From: Flavobacterium sinopsychrotolerans
GTDB lineage: Bacteria; Bacteroidota; Bacteroidia; Flavobacteriales; Flavobacteriaceae
Reading direction: 5' to 3'
Length of the DNA: 64,000 nucleotides
NCBI RefSeq assembly: GCF_900110375.1
Contig: NZ_FODN01000006.1
Span: 1-64,000 of the forward strand
This document shows positions 46,100 through 55,000 of this stretch, in pieces. The notes beneath the pieces are model-generated. The model saw only the letters and a list, made by a program, of their open reading frames with translations, was not told the origin of the DNA and made no database searches. A program made the translations under genes and the position numbers. Within the stretch, counting starts at the first letter, position 1. Every line of letters begins with the position of its first letter.

Positions 46100-46678
46100 T
46101 TATTTAGTCTCTTTCAAGAAAGTGATCAATTGTTGTGTCGCTTTTCCTCTGTGACTGATTTTATTTTTTATGTCTAAAGATAATTGGGCGAATGTTTCAG
46201 GAAATCCTTCTGGCTGAAAAATAGGATCATAGCCAAAACCCTGATTTCCAATTTTTTCTAAAGTAATCTCACCTTTTGCAATTCCCGTAAAAAGGTGTTG
46301 TTTTCCGTTTAAATTTAGTGCAATAACCGTTTTAAATTGTGCCTTTCTATTATTTTTATCCAATAAGGCCACTAATAATTTATTCATATTATCATCTGCA
46401 TTGCGTTGTTCGCCAGCATAGCGAGCGGAGAAAACACCTGGTTCGCCATTCAAAGCGTCCACTTCTAGTCCCGTATCATCAGCAAAGCAATCATATCCGA
46501 ATTTTTCAGTAACATAATTTGCTTTTTGGATTGCATTGCCTTCAATAGTATCAGCAGTTTCTGGAATATCTTCAAAACAGCCGATGCTCTCTAAACTCAC
46601 AATGGTTATAGTTTCGGGAAGCATGCTTTGTAATTCCTGGATTTTATTTTTATTATTAGAAGCGAAAACGAGTTGCAT
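46100..46678 (-). CDS. rdgB: Non-canonical purine NTP pyrophosphatase (RdgB/HAM1)
   Basis: A 192-residue house-cleaning enzyme that removes ITP, dITP and XTP. LVFASNNKNKIQEL forms the N-terminal nucleotide-binding loop, FADDTGLEVDALNGEPGVFSARYAG contains the catalytic Asp pair, and GFGYDPIFQPEG and SHRGKA close the active site. Start taken at ATG 46678 (MQLVFASNN); the frame extends seven codons to a TTG. It is monocistronic and lies directly before the small-RNA cluster. Length and motifs are complete. Confidence 0.95.
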   Translation of the reverse strand: MQLVFASNNKNKIQELQSMLPETITIVSLESIGCFEDIPETADTIEGNAIQKANYVTEKFGYDCFADDTGLEVDALNGEPGVFSARYAGEQRNADDNMNKLLVALLDKNNRKAQFKTVIALNLNGKQHLFTGIAKGEITLEKIGNQGFGYDPIFQPEGFPETFAQLSLDIKNKISHRGKATQQLITFLKETK

Positions 46679-46885
46679 TTTTTTAGTTTTAATTTTCAAA
46701 TATACATTTTCTATATCTTAAGGGTTCTTATGTAAACGTTTTTTATTTATTCGATTTTAAATTTGAGTTGTGTTCGTATGAGAAATACATTTCATAAAAA
46801 CAGTTGTATTTTAAAGTGTTGAAAATCAAATTGTTAAACCAAAGTTAAACTGCTGTTTTGCATGTGTTTATGTATGTTTTATATC

Positions 46886-47034
46886 TATCTTTGAGTGTAG
46901 TTTTGATTGATCACTTGAATAATTCGCCAGTGTATGGTGATAATATTCAGATAGTCAATTGTACTGAACGGTAGAGTTGATAATGATAAATCGAAATTAA
47001 CAATTGGAGGTCTTTAACAAGACCTCCTTTTTTT
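46886..47034 (+). ncRNA. Tandem small-RNA gene, unit 1
   Basis: A promoter -7 box TATCTTTG at 46886-46893 is followed by about 135 nt without ORF and a perfect terminator (GGAGGTC at 47006, GACCTCC at 47021, then T run). The 5' TTTTGAT can pair with ATCGAAA near the 3' end, enclosing an apical hairpin (TGAATAAT with ATATTCA). The same layout recurs three more times downstream. Confidence 0.75.
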
Positions 47035-47184
47035 ATGTCAATATCATATTAATTACTCTTATGATCCATAGTAACTGACCGGAATGAGTTGATTTATTGA
47101 TTGTAATTTTTTTAATGTTTAAAATAAACAACTTAATTATTTGTTAAATGTCTGTATGTCAGTTGTTTGTTTTTAAAATAGTTC

Positions 47185-47333
47185 TATCTTTGGGTATGGT
47201 TTTGGTTTATTGTTGAATATATCCATCTGCAAGGACAAGAGTATTTAATAATTAGTGGTATCGAAAGATATAAACTGATGACAACAAACCAAAGTCCATA
47301 TTAGGAGGCCCTTTAAAAAGGCCTCCTTTTTTT
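47185..47333 (+). ncRNA. Tandem small-RNA gene, unit 2
   Basis: TATCTTTG at 47185-47192, preceded by a TTG 19 bp upstream (-33 element). Terminator GGAGGCC/GGCCTCC at 47304-47326, then T7. TTTGGTTT near the start pairs with AAACCAAA near the end, and TTGAATA with TATTTAA in the apical arm. Sequence differs from unit 1 while pairing is kept. Confidence 0.75.
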
Positions 47334-47523
47334 GTGATTTTATCTTAAAATATCAATTTCAATTTTTTGAAATTTTTCAAGGAAATTTACTGAAATTTAT
47401 TTAAATGTAATAAATCAGTGGATAAGTTTTTTAATGTTTTAATTAATTTAAATACTTAAAAATCAATTAGTTAATTATTAGTTAAAGTTTTTATTTCAAG
47501 TTTGTTATAGATGTAATTAGTCT

Positions 47524-47670
47524 TATCTTTGAGTATGATTTTGCTTTGTTCTTGAATATAGCCATCTGCAAAGAGTAGCGTATTTGATAGTTAGTTGTAT
47601 CGAAAGGTTCAAGCTGATAATAACAAACCAAAGTCTAAACTGGAGGTCTATAAAAAGACCTCCTTTTTTT
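47524..47670 (+). ncRNA. Tandem small-RNA gene, unit 3
   Basis: TATCTTTG at 47524-47531, with TTTG exactly 19 bp upstream, a textbook Bacteroidota promoter. Terminator GGAGGTC/GACCTCC at 47642-47663 and T7. The transcript begins GAGTATGATTTTGC and resembles unit 2 most closely (shared GCCATCTGCAA and TATCGAAAG segments). Confidence 0.78.
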
Positions 47671-47853
47671 ATGCTTGTATACTAAAATCTTATATTTGGT
47701 TTGAATAGCTTTCTAATTCAATTTTCAGAAAATAGAGCTACTAGAATACTTCCTTTGAAAGTAATAATTATAACGAAATTTATAACCTATAAATGAATAT
47801 GTTAATTTATTTGTAAATAGTTGATTTTCAATACATTTGATTGGTTAAAATTG

Positions 47854-48004
47854 TATCTTTGATTGTGGTTTTGATTAATTACTTGAGAATGTTAATTTCA
47901 CAATGAGATTAATAACTCATAATTGACCATATCAGTAACGGTATGAGTTAGTATTGGTAAATCAGAATTACATTAGGAGGTCCTTTAAAAAGACCTCCTT
48001 TTTT
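47854..48004 (+). ncRNA. Tandem small-RNA gene, unit 4
   Basis: TATCTTTG at 47854-47861. Terminator GGAGGTC/GACCTCC at 47976-47998 followed by T6. The start GATTGTGGTTTTGATT pairs with AATCAGAATTAC near the end, and TTGAG with CTCAT in the apical arm. It ends just before the stop codon of the convergent gene at 48012. Confidence 0.75.
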
Positions 48005-48011
48005 GTTAATT

Positions 48012-49520
48012 TTAGTGTTTTCTAACACTTTTTAAATTATCAGGGAAATACAAATCTGATAAATGAGCAAATTCATCACCTCGCATAAATATATTAATAT
48101 CAACTTCAGCAAAACTATTTTTACCTGCTGCTGCAAGAAGTTCGTTAGCCGAGTGTAAAGTGTTTTTATGAAAATGATAAACGCGTTCTGCTTTATCAGG
48201 TACAACTAATCCTTTCATCAGCATTTTGTCTTGTGTAGCAACTCCTGTAGGACATGTGTTATTATGACATCGCAATGCTTGAATACAACCCAAAGAAAAC
48301 ATAAATCCACGTGCGCTATTACAAATGTCAGCACCAAGTGCAACTGCTCTTAGAATGGAATAGCCAGATATAATTTTGCCACTGCAAATGATTCGGATTT
48401 TGTCTCTAATCCCAAAACGAACTAACGTTTTATTAACAAAAATAAGTGCTGGCTCAAATGGCATTCCTACCCCATCGGCAAATTCTAGTGGGGCAGCGCC
48501 TGTTCCTCCTTCAGCACCATCAACGGTGATGAAATCAGGGAAGCAGTTTTGAGTAATCATTTCTTGGCAAATCATTTCAAATTCTCGGGTATCTCCAATG
48601 CATAATTTAAAACCAATTGGTTTTCCGTTAGACAACTCACGTAATTTTGCTATGAAATCAATTAAACCTTTAATGTCTTGAAAAGCCGAATGGCTTGGTG
48701 GCGAAAGGATTGTTGTATGAGGTAAAACACCTCTTATTTTAGCAATTTGCACCGTATTTTTTGCTGCAGGAAGAACACCTCCATGACCTGGTTTTGCGCC
48801 CTGTGATAATTTGATTTCTATCATTTTTACTTCTGGTAAATTTGCTTTTTCAGTAAATCTTCCTCCATCAAAACCACCTCTGTCATCGCGGCAACCAAAA
48901 TATCCGGTTCCTATTTGCCAACATATATCGCCTCCTTGTTGATGGAATTGGGTTAACCCTCCTTCGCCGGTATTGTGATAGAATTTTCCTTGTTGTGCTC
49001 CTTTGTTGAGTGCCACGATAGCATTTTCGCTCAAGGAACCAAAACTCATTGCAGAAATATTTAGCAATGAAGCTGAGTATGGTTGTGTACAATCAGATCC
49101 ACCAATTAAAACGCGAGGAAGCTCTTCATTGACTATTGCGGGGAAAATAGAATGTTTGATTCCTTCATAATGGGGTTGGTTTAAATTTAGTTGTGTTCCA
49201 AAAGGAGTACTGGAGTCAATGTTTTTAGCTCTTTGGTACACAAGGGAGCGTTCGTTTCTCGAAAATGGTTTTCCATCGGTGGAACGTTCTATAAAATATT
49301 GCTGAATCTCAGGAGCTATCATTTCGAATAAATATCTGAAATAACCCAAAACAGGAAAATTTCTCAAAATGGTATGTTTGTGTTGTGAAGCATTGGCAAA
49401 ACCCACTACTAATAATGCAATCAATATCGCCATAAAAAGCAATCCTATATTGAAATAGTAATAAATGACAGCGGTAATAATAAGTGCGGATATTCCTAAA
49501 ACGAAAAATTTTTGTCTCAT
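48012..49520 (-). CDS. FMN-binding glutamate synthase family protein (GltB-like)
   Basis: A 502-residue protein. One or two N-terminal membrane helices (about 5-43) are followed by the synthase domain of glutamate synthase without the glutaminase or NADPH parts. Landmarks are ISAMSFGSLSENAI, GEGGLTQFHQQGGDICWQIGTGYFG (in two segments), GAKPGHGGVLP, DGAEGGTGAAP (FMN phosphate), and SLGCIQALRCHNNTCPTGVATQ, whose cysteines could hold an Fe-S cluster. Stand-alone, membrane-anchored members are widespread and their reaction is not settled. Monocistronic, convergent with the small-RNA cluster. Confidence 0.93.
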   Translation of the reverse strand: MRQKFFVLGISALIITAVIYYYFNIGLLFMAILIALLVVGFANASQHKHTILRNFPVLGYFRYLFEMIAPEIQQYFIERSTDGKPFSRNERSLVYQRAKNIDSSTPFGTQLNLNQPHYEGIKHSIFPAIVNEELPRVLIGGSDCTQPYSASLLNISAMSFGSLSENAIVALNKGAQQGKFYHNTGEGGLTQFHQQGGDICWQIGTGYFGCRDDRGGFDGGRFTEKANLPEVKMIEIKLSQGAKPGHGGVLPAAKNTVQIAKIRGVLPHTTILSPPSHSAFQDIKGLIDFIAKLRELSNGKPIGFKLCIGDTREFEMICQEMITQNCFPDFITVDGAEGGTGAAPLEFADGVGMPFEPALIFVNKTLVRFGIRDKIRIICSGKIISGYSILRAVALGADICNSARGFMFSLGCIQALRCHNNTCPTGVATQDKMLMKGLVVPDKAERVYHFHKNTLHSANELLAAAGKNSFAEVDINIFMRGDEFAHLSDLYFPDNLKSVRKH

Positions 49521-49669
49521 TGTAAAGTTGTTTCAGCCCCTAAAATACTAAGAATATTAAATATTTTCGACTTTTAATTCTGTTATTTGATAGGAATTGT
49601 TTTATTTCACGAAAAAAATATAAAATTATCATGCGGTTGGAAAACTAAAATATTCTACCTAACGTATAT

Positions 49670-52075
49670 ATGTTGCTTAATCACAATTTATTAAACATGA
49701 GTCAAAAAAACTATAAACAGATTTGTGCTATTTTGAAATTATTATTTTTCATCTTGTTCTTTTCAAACACTTATTCGCAATATGTCTTTAATGGTGATAC
49801 AATTCCTAAAGAAATTTCTTTGCATAATCACACCGCAATTGCAGATGTAGGGCAAAGAAGTTTAGACATTAACTATGTTATTGCCAATTACAATACCCTG
49901 AATTCCAAAAAACTCCTTACTGAAAATGATGATTTAGGATTTACTCAAAATAATTTTTGGTCAAAAACAGAAATAAAGAATCTAACAAATTCAAAACTGA
50001 ATTATTATCTGGAAACGGCACGTCCAATAACAGATTTAGTAGAATTATTTATTGTTGATACCTCAGGAAAAATGACTACCAAGATTAGTGGAGATAATAT
50101 GCCGTATTCCGAGCGTAGTTTTGATAATCGCAAGACTATTTTTAAAATCGAGATAGCCCCAAAATCCAGTTTGCAATTATTCTTGCATCTCAAGAGTGAC
50201 GGTGAAGTAATAAAAATGCCATTAAAATTATATTCGTCTGAAAGTTTTATAAAATCAGTTTCACAAGAGCAATTAATTTTTGGGATTTTCTACGGAATTT
50301 TAGCAATAGTATCCATCATTTATTTCTTCTTTTATTTTGCTTTACGCGAAAAAACATTCCTGTATTATAGTTTGTATGTAATTTTTATCGGCTTAATGCA
50401 ATTTTCTTTAGATGGCTATTTTTATGAGTTTGTAACGCCGCAAGGTGGTTGGTTTTCTTTACGGGCTGTATTATTTTTTGCTATGATTGCCGGTTTTTTA
50501 CTGGGGAAATACAGCGAAGTTTTCTTGAATATAAAAAGATATAATAGGACTATTTACAATCTTTTTAATGTCGTTTATATGTTAGCTTTTGTATTAATAA
50601 TTTTCATCCTTTTCGTTCCGTCAGCTTTACCCATAAGTTATCCACTGGCAAATGTATTAGGGTTGTTGATTCTGATTCTAATTATTACCTCGGTTATTTA
50701 TTTGTATTATAAAAAAAAGAAAGTTGATTCGTTTTTTACCGTGGGTATCTTCTTTTTAATCATGGGTTTCGGAATATTTATTCTCAATAATTTTGGTCAA
50801 ATACCCAATTCATTTTTAACGCAAAACAGTTCGAAATTAGGGACTGGATTAGAGGTTATTTTTCTTTCACTTTCGATGGCGAATTTGATTCGGAATTTAA
50901 AAAACGAGAAAAACGAACTCAATCGACTGGCTTTGATTCGCTCGGAGGAAATGAATGATTTAAAATCCTATTTCCTGTCGAATATCAGTCATGAATTACG
51001 AACGCCACTGAACGCTATTATGAATTTAATTGATTCTATTTCTAATGAAGTTCAGGATGATAAAATCAGAAAAAATTGCCAAATCATAAAGTACTCTTCT
51101 CATAGTTTATTAAGCTCTGTGAATGATATCTTAGACTTTTCTAAAATCGAGAAAGGAGAATTAAAACTTGAAAAGAACCAATTTGATCCTGTGCAGGTTT
51201 TGGAGAATTTAAAGAATAATGCCATCAATAGAGCCGAAGATAAAGGATTAGCATTTCAGTTTTCTAAGTCAGGTACTTTTCCTGATTTAGTAATCGGGGA
51301 TGTTAATCGATTGGTTCAGGTTGTGAATAATGTATTGAATAATGCCATGAAATTTACAACTAAAGGATTTGTCAAATTTCATGTGGAGTGCCAGTTGAAA
51401 GAGGGAAATAAAGCCAGTTTGATTTTGACTGTTTCAGATTCTGGCGTTGGTATTCCAAAAGATAAAATGAAAAGTATTTTTGACTCTTTTTCTCAAAATA
51501 ATATTGATAATAAGCGAAAATTTGGTGGACTTGGTTTAGGACTTTATATCGTGAAGACTTTGGTCGATATGCAAAACGGAACTATTGAAATGGACAGTAA
51601 AATCAACGAAGGGACGACTTGCATTATTACAATTGATTTTGATGTGTCAAGAGAGCAGAGAAAGGTTGAGACTCCTTCTAAAGTTGTCGTTTACGATTTG
51701 GGAGGGAAATCCATTTTAGTAGTCGAAGACAATCCCATCAACCAAATGGTGATAAAAATGATTACAAAGAAATGGCTGAATACAAAAGTTGTTTATGCCA
51801 ATAATGGTCAGGAAGCATTGGATGCATTTAAAATAAATCAATTTGATATTGTATTAATGGATCTGCAAATGCCAATCATGGATGGTTATGAAGCAACAAT
51901 TGCTATCAGAAATGGTGAAGCTGGTGTGCACAACAGTAATATTCCCATTATTGCAGTTACCGCCGATGTTATGGAAACTACAAAAGATCGTGTTCAGGAA
52001 ATAAGAATGAATGATTATTTGTCTAAACCAATAAAGAAAGAAACTTTATATGAGGCGGTTAAAAAATTAGTTTAA
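49670..52075 (+). CDS. Hybrid sensor histidine kinase/response regulator (7TMR-DISM)
   Basis: An 801-residue membrane sensor. Signal peptide/anchor (about 18-36), periplasmic 7TMR-DISM extracellular domain (about 40-190), seven membrane helices (about 200-405). HisKA has the phospho-accepting His in SNISHELRTPLN (about 444). HATPase_c has VNNVLNNAMKF, SDSGVGIP and GGLGLGLYIV. The C-terminal receiver domain carries VEDNPINQ and the phospho-Asp in VLMDLQMP (about 743). It likely binds an external ligand and passes phosphate internally. Start may be 49670 or the Met at 49697. Its last 4 bp overlap the convergent NYN gene. Confidence 0.93.
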   Translation: MLLNHNLLNMSQKNYKQICAILKLLFFILFFSNTYSQYVFNGDTIPKEISLHNHTAIADVGQRSLDINYVIANYNTLNSKKLLTENDDLGFTQNNFWSKTEIKNLTNSKLNYYLETARPITDLVELFIVDTSGKMTTKISGDNMPYSERSFDNRKTIFKIEIAPKSSLQLFLHLKSDGEVIKMPLKLYSSESFIKSVSQEQLIFGIFYGILAIVSIIYFFFYFALREKTFLYYSLYVIFIGLMQFSLDGYFYEFVTPQGGWFSLRAVLFFAMIAGFLLGKYSEVFLNIKRYNRTIYNLFNVVYMLAFVLIIFILFVPSALPISYPLANVLGLLILILIITSVIYLYYKKKKVDSFFTVGIFFLIMGFGIFILNNFGQIPNSFLTQNSSKLGTGLEVIFLSLSMANLIRNLKNEKNELNRLALIRSEEMNDLKSYFLSNISHELRTPLNAIMNLIDSISNEVQDDKIRKNCQIIKYSSHSLLSSVNDILDFSKIEKGELKLEKNQFDPVQVLENLKNNAINRAEDKGLAFQFSKSGTFPDLVIGDVNRLVQVVNNVLNNAMKFTTKGFVKFHVECQLKEGNKASLILTVSDSGVGIPKDKMKSIFDSFSQNNIDNKRKFGGLGLGLYIVKTLVDMQNGTIEMDSKINEGTTCIITIDFDVSREQRKVETPSKVVVYDLGGKSILVVEDNPINQMVIKMITKKWLNTKVVYANNGQEALDAFKINQFDIVLMDLQMPIMDGYEATIAIRNGEAGVHNSNIPIIAVTADVMETTKDRVQEIRMNDYLSKPIKKETLYEAVKKLV

Positions 52076-52857
52076 CTAAAACGCAATCGTACATAAACGT
52101 GTTTGATTCCTTTTTTATCGGAATCTCTTTCGTCGATTTCTAAAATATCAGTTAATGATTTTAGCATTGGTGTTAATTTAGAAAAGCCATAATTTCTTGG
52201 ATCGAATTCCGGTTTTCTCTTTACGATTAGGTTTCCTACATCTCCAAGAAATGCCCAGCCATCATCATCACATATATCTTCTATGGAGGTTTCAATAAGT
52301 TCTATTGTATCTGAATCTATTTTATTTAATGATTTTTCAACGGGTTTCTCAATAGGTTTTCCAACAGGTTTTTTAGTGTCTGAAGTACGCTTTTTTGCTT
52401 TTTTCTTAATGGCGCCATCTAAAACTTCTATATAAATGAAACGGTCGCAGGCTACAATGAATGAATTTGGTGTTTTTTGTTCCCCAATTCCAATAACTTT
52501 CATTCCGGATTCTCTTAGTCTAATTGCTAAACGTGTAAAATCAGAATCACTGGAAACAATACAAAAACCATCTACTTTATCGGAATACAATAAATCCATA
52601 GCGTCGATAATCATTGCGGAATCCGAAGAATTTTTCCCAACCGTATAACTGTATTGTTGAATAGGTGTAATGGCGTGTTCCAGTAAAACACTTTTCCAGC
52701 CTCCGGCATTCGGTTTAGTCCAATCGGCGTAAATACGTTTGGTGGTGGGTGTACCAAATTTAGCAATTTCTTCCATCATTCCTTTTACATTGCTGTATGG
52801 AACATTGTCAGCGTCAATGAGAACGGCCAATTTTAATTCTTTTGTATCTTGTGACAT
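52072..52857 (-). CDS. NYN-domain protein with OST-HTH/LOTUS-like C-terminus
   Basis: A 261-residue protein. The N-terminal NYN (PIN-like) nuclease domain has conserved acidic residues in LIDADNVPYS (about 12-21), IIDAMDLLYS and CIVSSDSDFTRLA (about 98-110). A Lys/Pro-rich linker (about 155-178) with KPVGKPIEKPVEKS leads to an OST-HTH-like winged domain (about 185-258; DDDGWAFLGDVGNLI, YGFSKLTPMLKSL) expected to bind RNA. Members are thought to be RNases acting on structured or foreign RNA. Overlaps the histidine kinase stop by 4 bp, tail to tail. Confidence 0.9.
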   Translation of the reverse strand: MSQDTKELKLAVLIDADNVPYSNVKGMMEEIAKFGTPTTKRIYADWTKPNAGGWKSVLLEHAITPIQQYSYTVGKNSSDSAMIIDAMDLLYSDKVDGFCIVSSDSDFTRLAIRLRESGMKVIGIGEQKTPNSFIVACDRFIYIEVLDGAIKKKAKKRTSDTKKPVGKPIEKPVEKSLNKIDSDTIELIETSIEDICDDDGWAFLGDVGNLIVKRKPEFDPRNYGFSKLTPMLKSLTDILEIDERDSDKKGIKHVYVRLRFS

Positions 52858-52920
52858 TTTATTAATGTTGTAATTTTCGTATTTAAAGGTACAGATTATT
52901 CTTTTTAATTGTATTTTTTT

Positions 52921-53481
52921 TTATTTTTTTGAAGCCAAATCTTTAATCGAAACTTCATTGATACGTACATCCTTGATCACGGCTTCTCCATTTTTTACAG
53001 CAACGAGCGCGTAAGTTTCGTTCTTCTTTTTGATGGAGAATTCCTGATAGATTTTCTCTGCATTTGGTGCAATATTTTCATTCATATAAAATCGATCAAA
53101 AGGAAAATCAATTGCTATTTTGTTGTTATTCAACGCGAATCCAATTTTTAATTTTAGATACGATTCGTTATTTTTTGGTTTGGTTTTAGAGATGGAACTG
53201 ATTTTGGCAAACCCTTTTTTATCCATATTAATGGTTGCAAAAATAGTTTCACCGCTACGCCATTTAGTGGCATTGTTTACTGTGATTTCCCTTTCTTTAA
53301 AGAATAATGTAATGTATTTCCCTCTAAAAGGATCGTATGGGTCAACGGGAACCGTCTGGAATTTGAATTCAGTTCCGGTTTTTATGATATCTTCCTGATT
53401 GAAGATCATTTGCAAAGGAACATATAATTGTGCTGTAACAATCAATATGAAAATTAGGAATGCGATTTTCTTATTTTTCAT
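52921..53481 (-). CDS. GDYxxLxY-type membrane-anchored protein
   Basis: A 186-residue protein with an N-terminal membrane anchor (about 5-25) and an extracytoplasmic domain. YDPFRGKYITLFF (about 49-61) is the motif naming the GDYxxLxY family, here with GKYITLFF in place of GDYxxLxY. IDFPFDRFYMNE is a second conserved segment. The family is usually encoded beside a DUF2157 membrane protein, as here, with an 11-bp overlap. The pair probably forms a membrane complex of unknown function. Confidence 0.87.
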   Translation of the reverse strand: MKNKKIAFLIFILIVTAQLYVPLQMIFNQEDIIKTGTEFKFQTVPVDPYDPFRGKYITLFFKEREITVNNATKWRSGETIFATINMDKKGFAKISSISKTKPKNNESYLKLKIGFALNNNKIAIDFPFDRFYMNENIAPNAEKIYQEFSIKKKNETYALVAVKNGEAVIKDVRINEVSIKDLASKK

Positions 53482-54754
53482 TTCGGTTTCTTTTTTTAAG
53501 CATGAAATAATTAGTCAAGAAAAATCCTAATCCTATTGTAATAAACAGGATTCCTCTAATGACAAAACTTAAATTAGTATCAAAAAAACGACACGTAATA
53601 AGAATAGTAATAAGGAGTAATCCAAAATTTAATATTCCGAGATGATTTAGTTTGATGCCGCGTTTGACTTCGAAGATGCCAATGAATAATACCAATATAT
53701 TTGCTATTATCGAAAACTCATAGCCAGTAATAAAAGGAAGGATATTAGTTAAAAATGCCAATTCTAAAAGTGAAACTTCTTTAAAATTTGTTTTACTATT
53801 TTTCTTGTAAAATAGTATTGCAGCAAGGACTGTCAGTAGTAAAGCAATTATGAATTCTATCGATAGCAATGTTTCCGCTAATGAATCCGTTTTGTAAAAA
53901 GATTTATCCCAAAACCATTTAAAACTATACAGCAATAACAGATAAAGTATTCCTAATTTTCCAACGATGAGAAAGCTGTTATTCTTTAATTTCTGCTGGT
54001 CAAAGAATGTCGTTTTACCAATAAAATAAAAAATCGTGAACAAACTCATGTAACTCAAATACAGTAAATGTCCATTTTTATGAGCAATAGTACCGAGACA
54101 AATTACAATTGATATAGAAATAAACCAGTTGTGAAACAGTGTAAAGTTGCTTAATGCTTTGGTTTTTACCAGTTGATAATAATGTGGAGCGATTCCTAAC
54201 AGCAACAACCAATATAAAAAAGAATGAGTACTTGGATAGGTAAAGTAATTAGCATTACAGCCATAATACGTAATTCCTGCAATATATAAAAGTGAAACTA
54301 TAGAGGATTGAAGTACATAAACCAGAGGCAAACTCAATAGCATCCAAGTAATTATAAAAGAATCTAAATCTCCAGGAATGTTATACACTTGAGCAACTAA
54401 TGAAATGCTTGCGCCAATGGCAAAGAATAAAAAAACGGATGCTGTTTCTCTCCAAACCGTACTTGCGGATTTTTTTAAAAGAGAATAGCCACAAAAAATC
54501 TGGCCAATTAGAAGTGGGAGAAAAGATAGTATTACTTTAGTGAGTCGAGAAAGAGTATCCCAATTGTGTGCAAAAACAAGAATAATTCCAAGTCCAACAA
54601 GTATTGCTCCCAAAATTCCAAAAACAGAGGAGAGTTTGTTTTGATTTTCCGCTTCTTTCTGATGGAAATAATCTCGGATTTTTTCAGCTGTTTCTGCAGT
54701 AACTACATTGGCATGGAGTAGTTCTTGCAGTTCGTTTTTTATTTTGTCAGACAT
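53471..54754 (-). CDS. DUF2157 multi-pass membrane protein
   Basis: A 427-residue protein. The N-terminal cytoplasmic helical segment (about 1-45; ELLHANVVTAETAEKIRDYF) is the DUF2157 start, followed by about 12-14 membrane helices filling the rest. Its end overlaps the GDYxxLxY gene by 11 bp, showing translational coupling. The function of DUF2157 proteins is not established. Upstream is a 246-bp gap with a conserved-looking hairpin and the promoter of the divergent aminotransferase-like gene. Confidence 0.9.
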   Translation of the reverse strand: MSDKIKNELQELLHANVVTAETAEKIRDYFHQKEAENQNKLSSVFGILGAILVGLGIILVFAHNWDTLSRLTKVILSFLPLLIGQIFCGYSLLKKSASTVWRETASVFLFFAIGASISLVAQVYNIPGDLDSFIITWMLLSLPLVYVLQSSIVSLLYIAGITYYGCNANYFTYPSTHSFLYWLLLLGIAPHYYQLVKTKALSNFTLFHNWFISISIVICLGTIAHKNGHLLYLSYMSLFTIFYFIGKTTFFDQQKLKNNSFLIVGKLGILYLLLLYSFKWFWDKSFYKTDSLAETLLSIEFIIALLLTVLAAILFYKKNSKTNFKEVSLLELAFLTNILPFITGYEFSIIANILVLFIGIFEVKRGIKLNHLGILNFGLLLITILITCRFFDTNLSFVIRGILFITIGLGFFLTNYFMLKKRNRNEK

Positions 54755-54811
54755 AAACTATGTTTTCTACGATTCAAATATACAAAGTTTATCATTGGAA
54801 TCATTTTTTTT

Positions 54812-54893
54812 AGCCCTGATCGAAGCGGTATCCTTTTGTGCCGTTTTTTTTCGGCATAAAAGATATAGTGTAGAGCAGGAAATAGCTCCTGAT
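54812..54893 (+). ncRNA. Structured hairpin element, possibly a repeated Flavobacterium element
   Basis: A long imperfect hairpin. AGCCCTG pairs with CAGG...GCT at the base, TATCCTTTT with AAAAGATA in the middle, and TGCCG with CGGCA at the tip around a T-rich loop. I believe near-identical elements (CCCTGAT-GAAGCGG ... AGCTCCT) occur at many sites in Flavobacterium genomes, but that is memory and could not be checked here. Short ORFs on both strands run through it and are not credible. It may be a small RNA or a dispersed palindromic element. Confidence 0.5.
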
Positions 54894-54956
54894 ACTCATT
54901 ATAATAAAGCCTGAAAAATAAATTTATTTTCAAGTCCTTTATAAAATTTAAATAAT

Positions 54957-54964
54957 TATTTTTG
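54957..54964 (+). promoter_or_regulatory. -7 promoter box for the alpha-oxoamine synthase gene
   Basis: TATTTTTG matches TAnnTTTG, 36 bp before the start at 55001. Confidence 0.55.
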
Positions 54965-55000
54965 CAACTTCTTAAAATTAAAATTATTACTTGATATATT

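Noticed and set aside
46886..48004. Tandem units as a CRISPR array or tRNA cluster
   Set aside because: Spacing of about 300 bp, promoter boxes and terminators in each unit, and absence of short identical repeats or cloverleaf folds exclude both.
54708..54933. Short ORFs on both strands around the hairpin at 54812
   Set aside because: Their codons follow the palindrome and no protein-like conservation is visible; structure explains the open frames.
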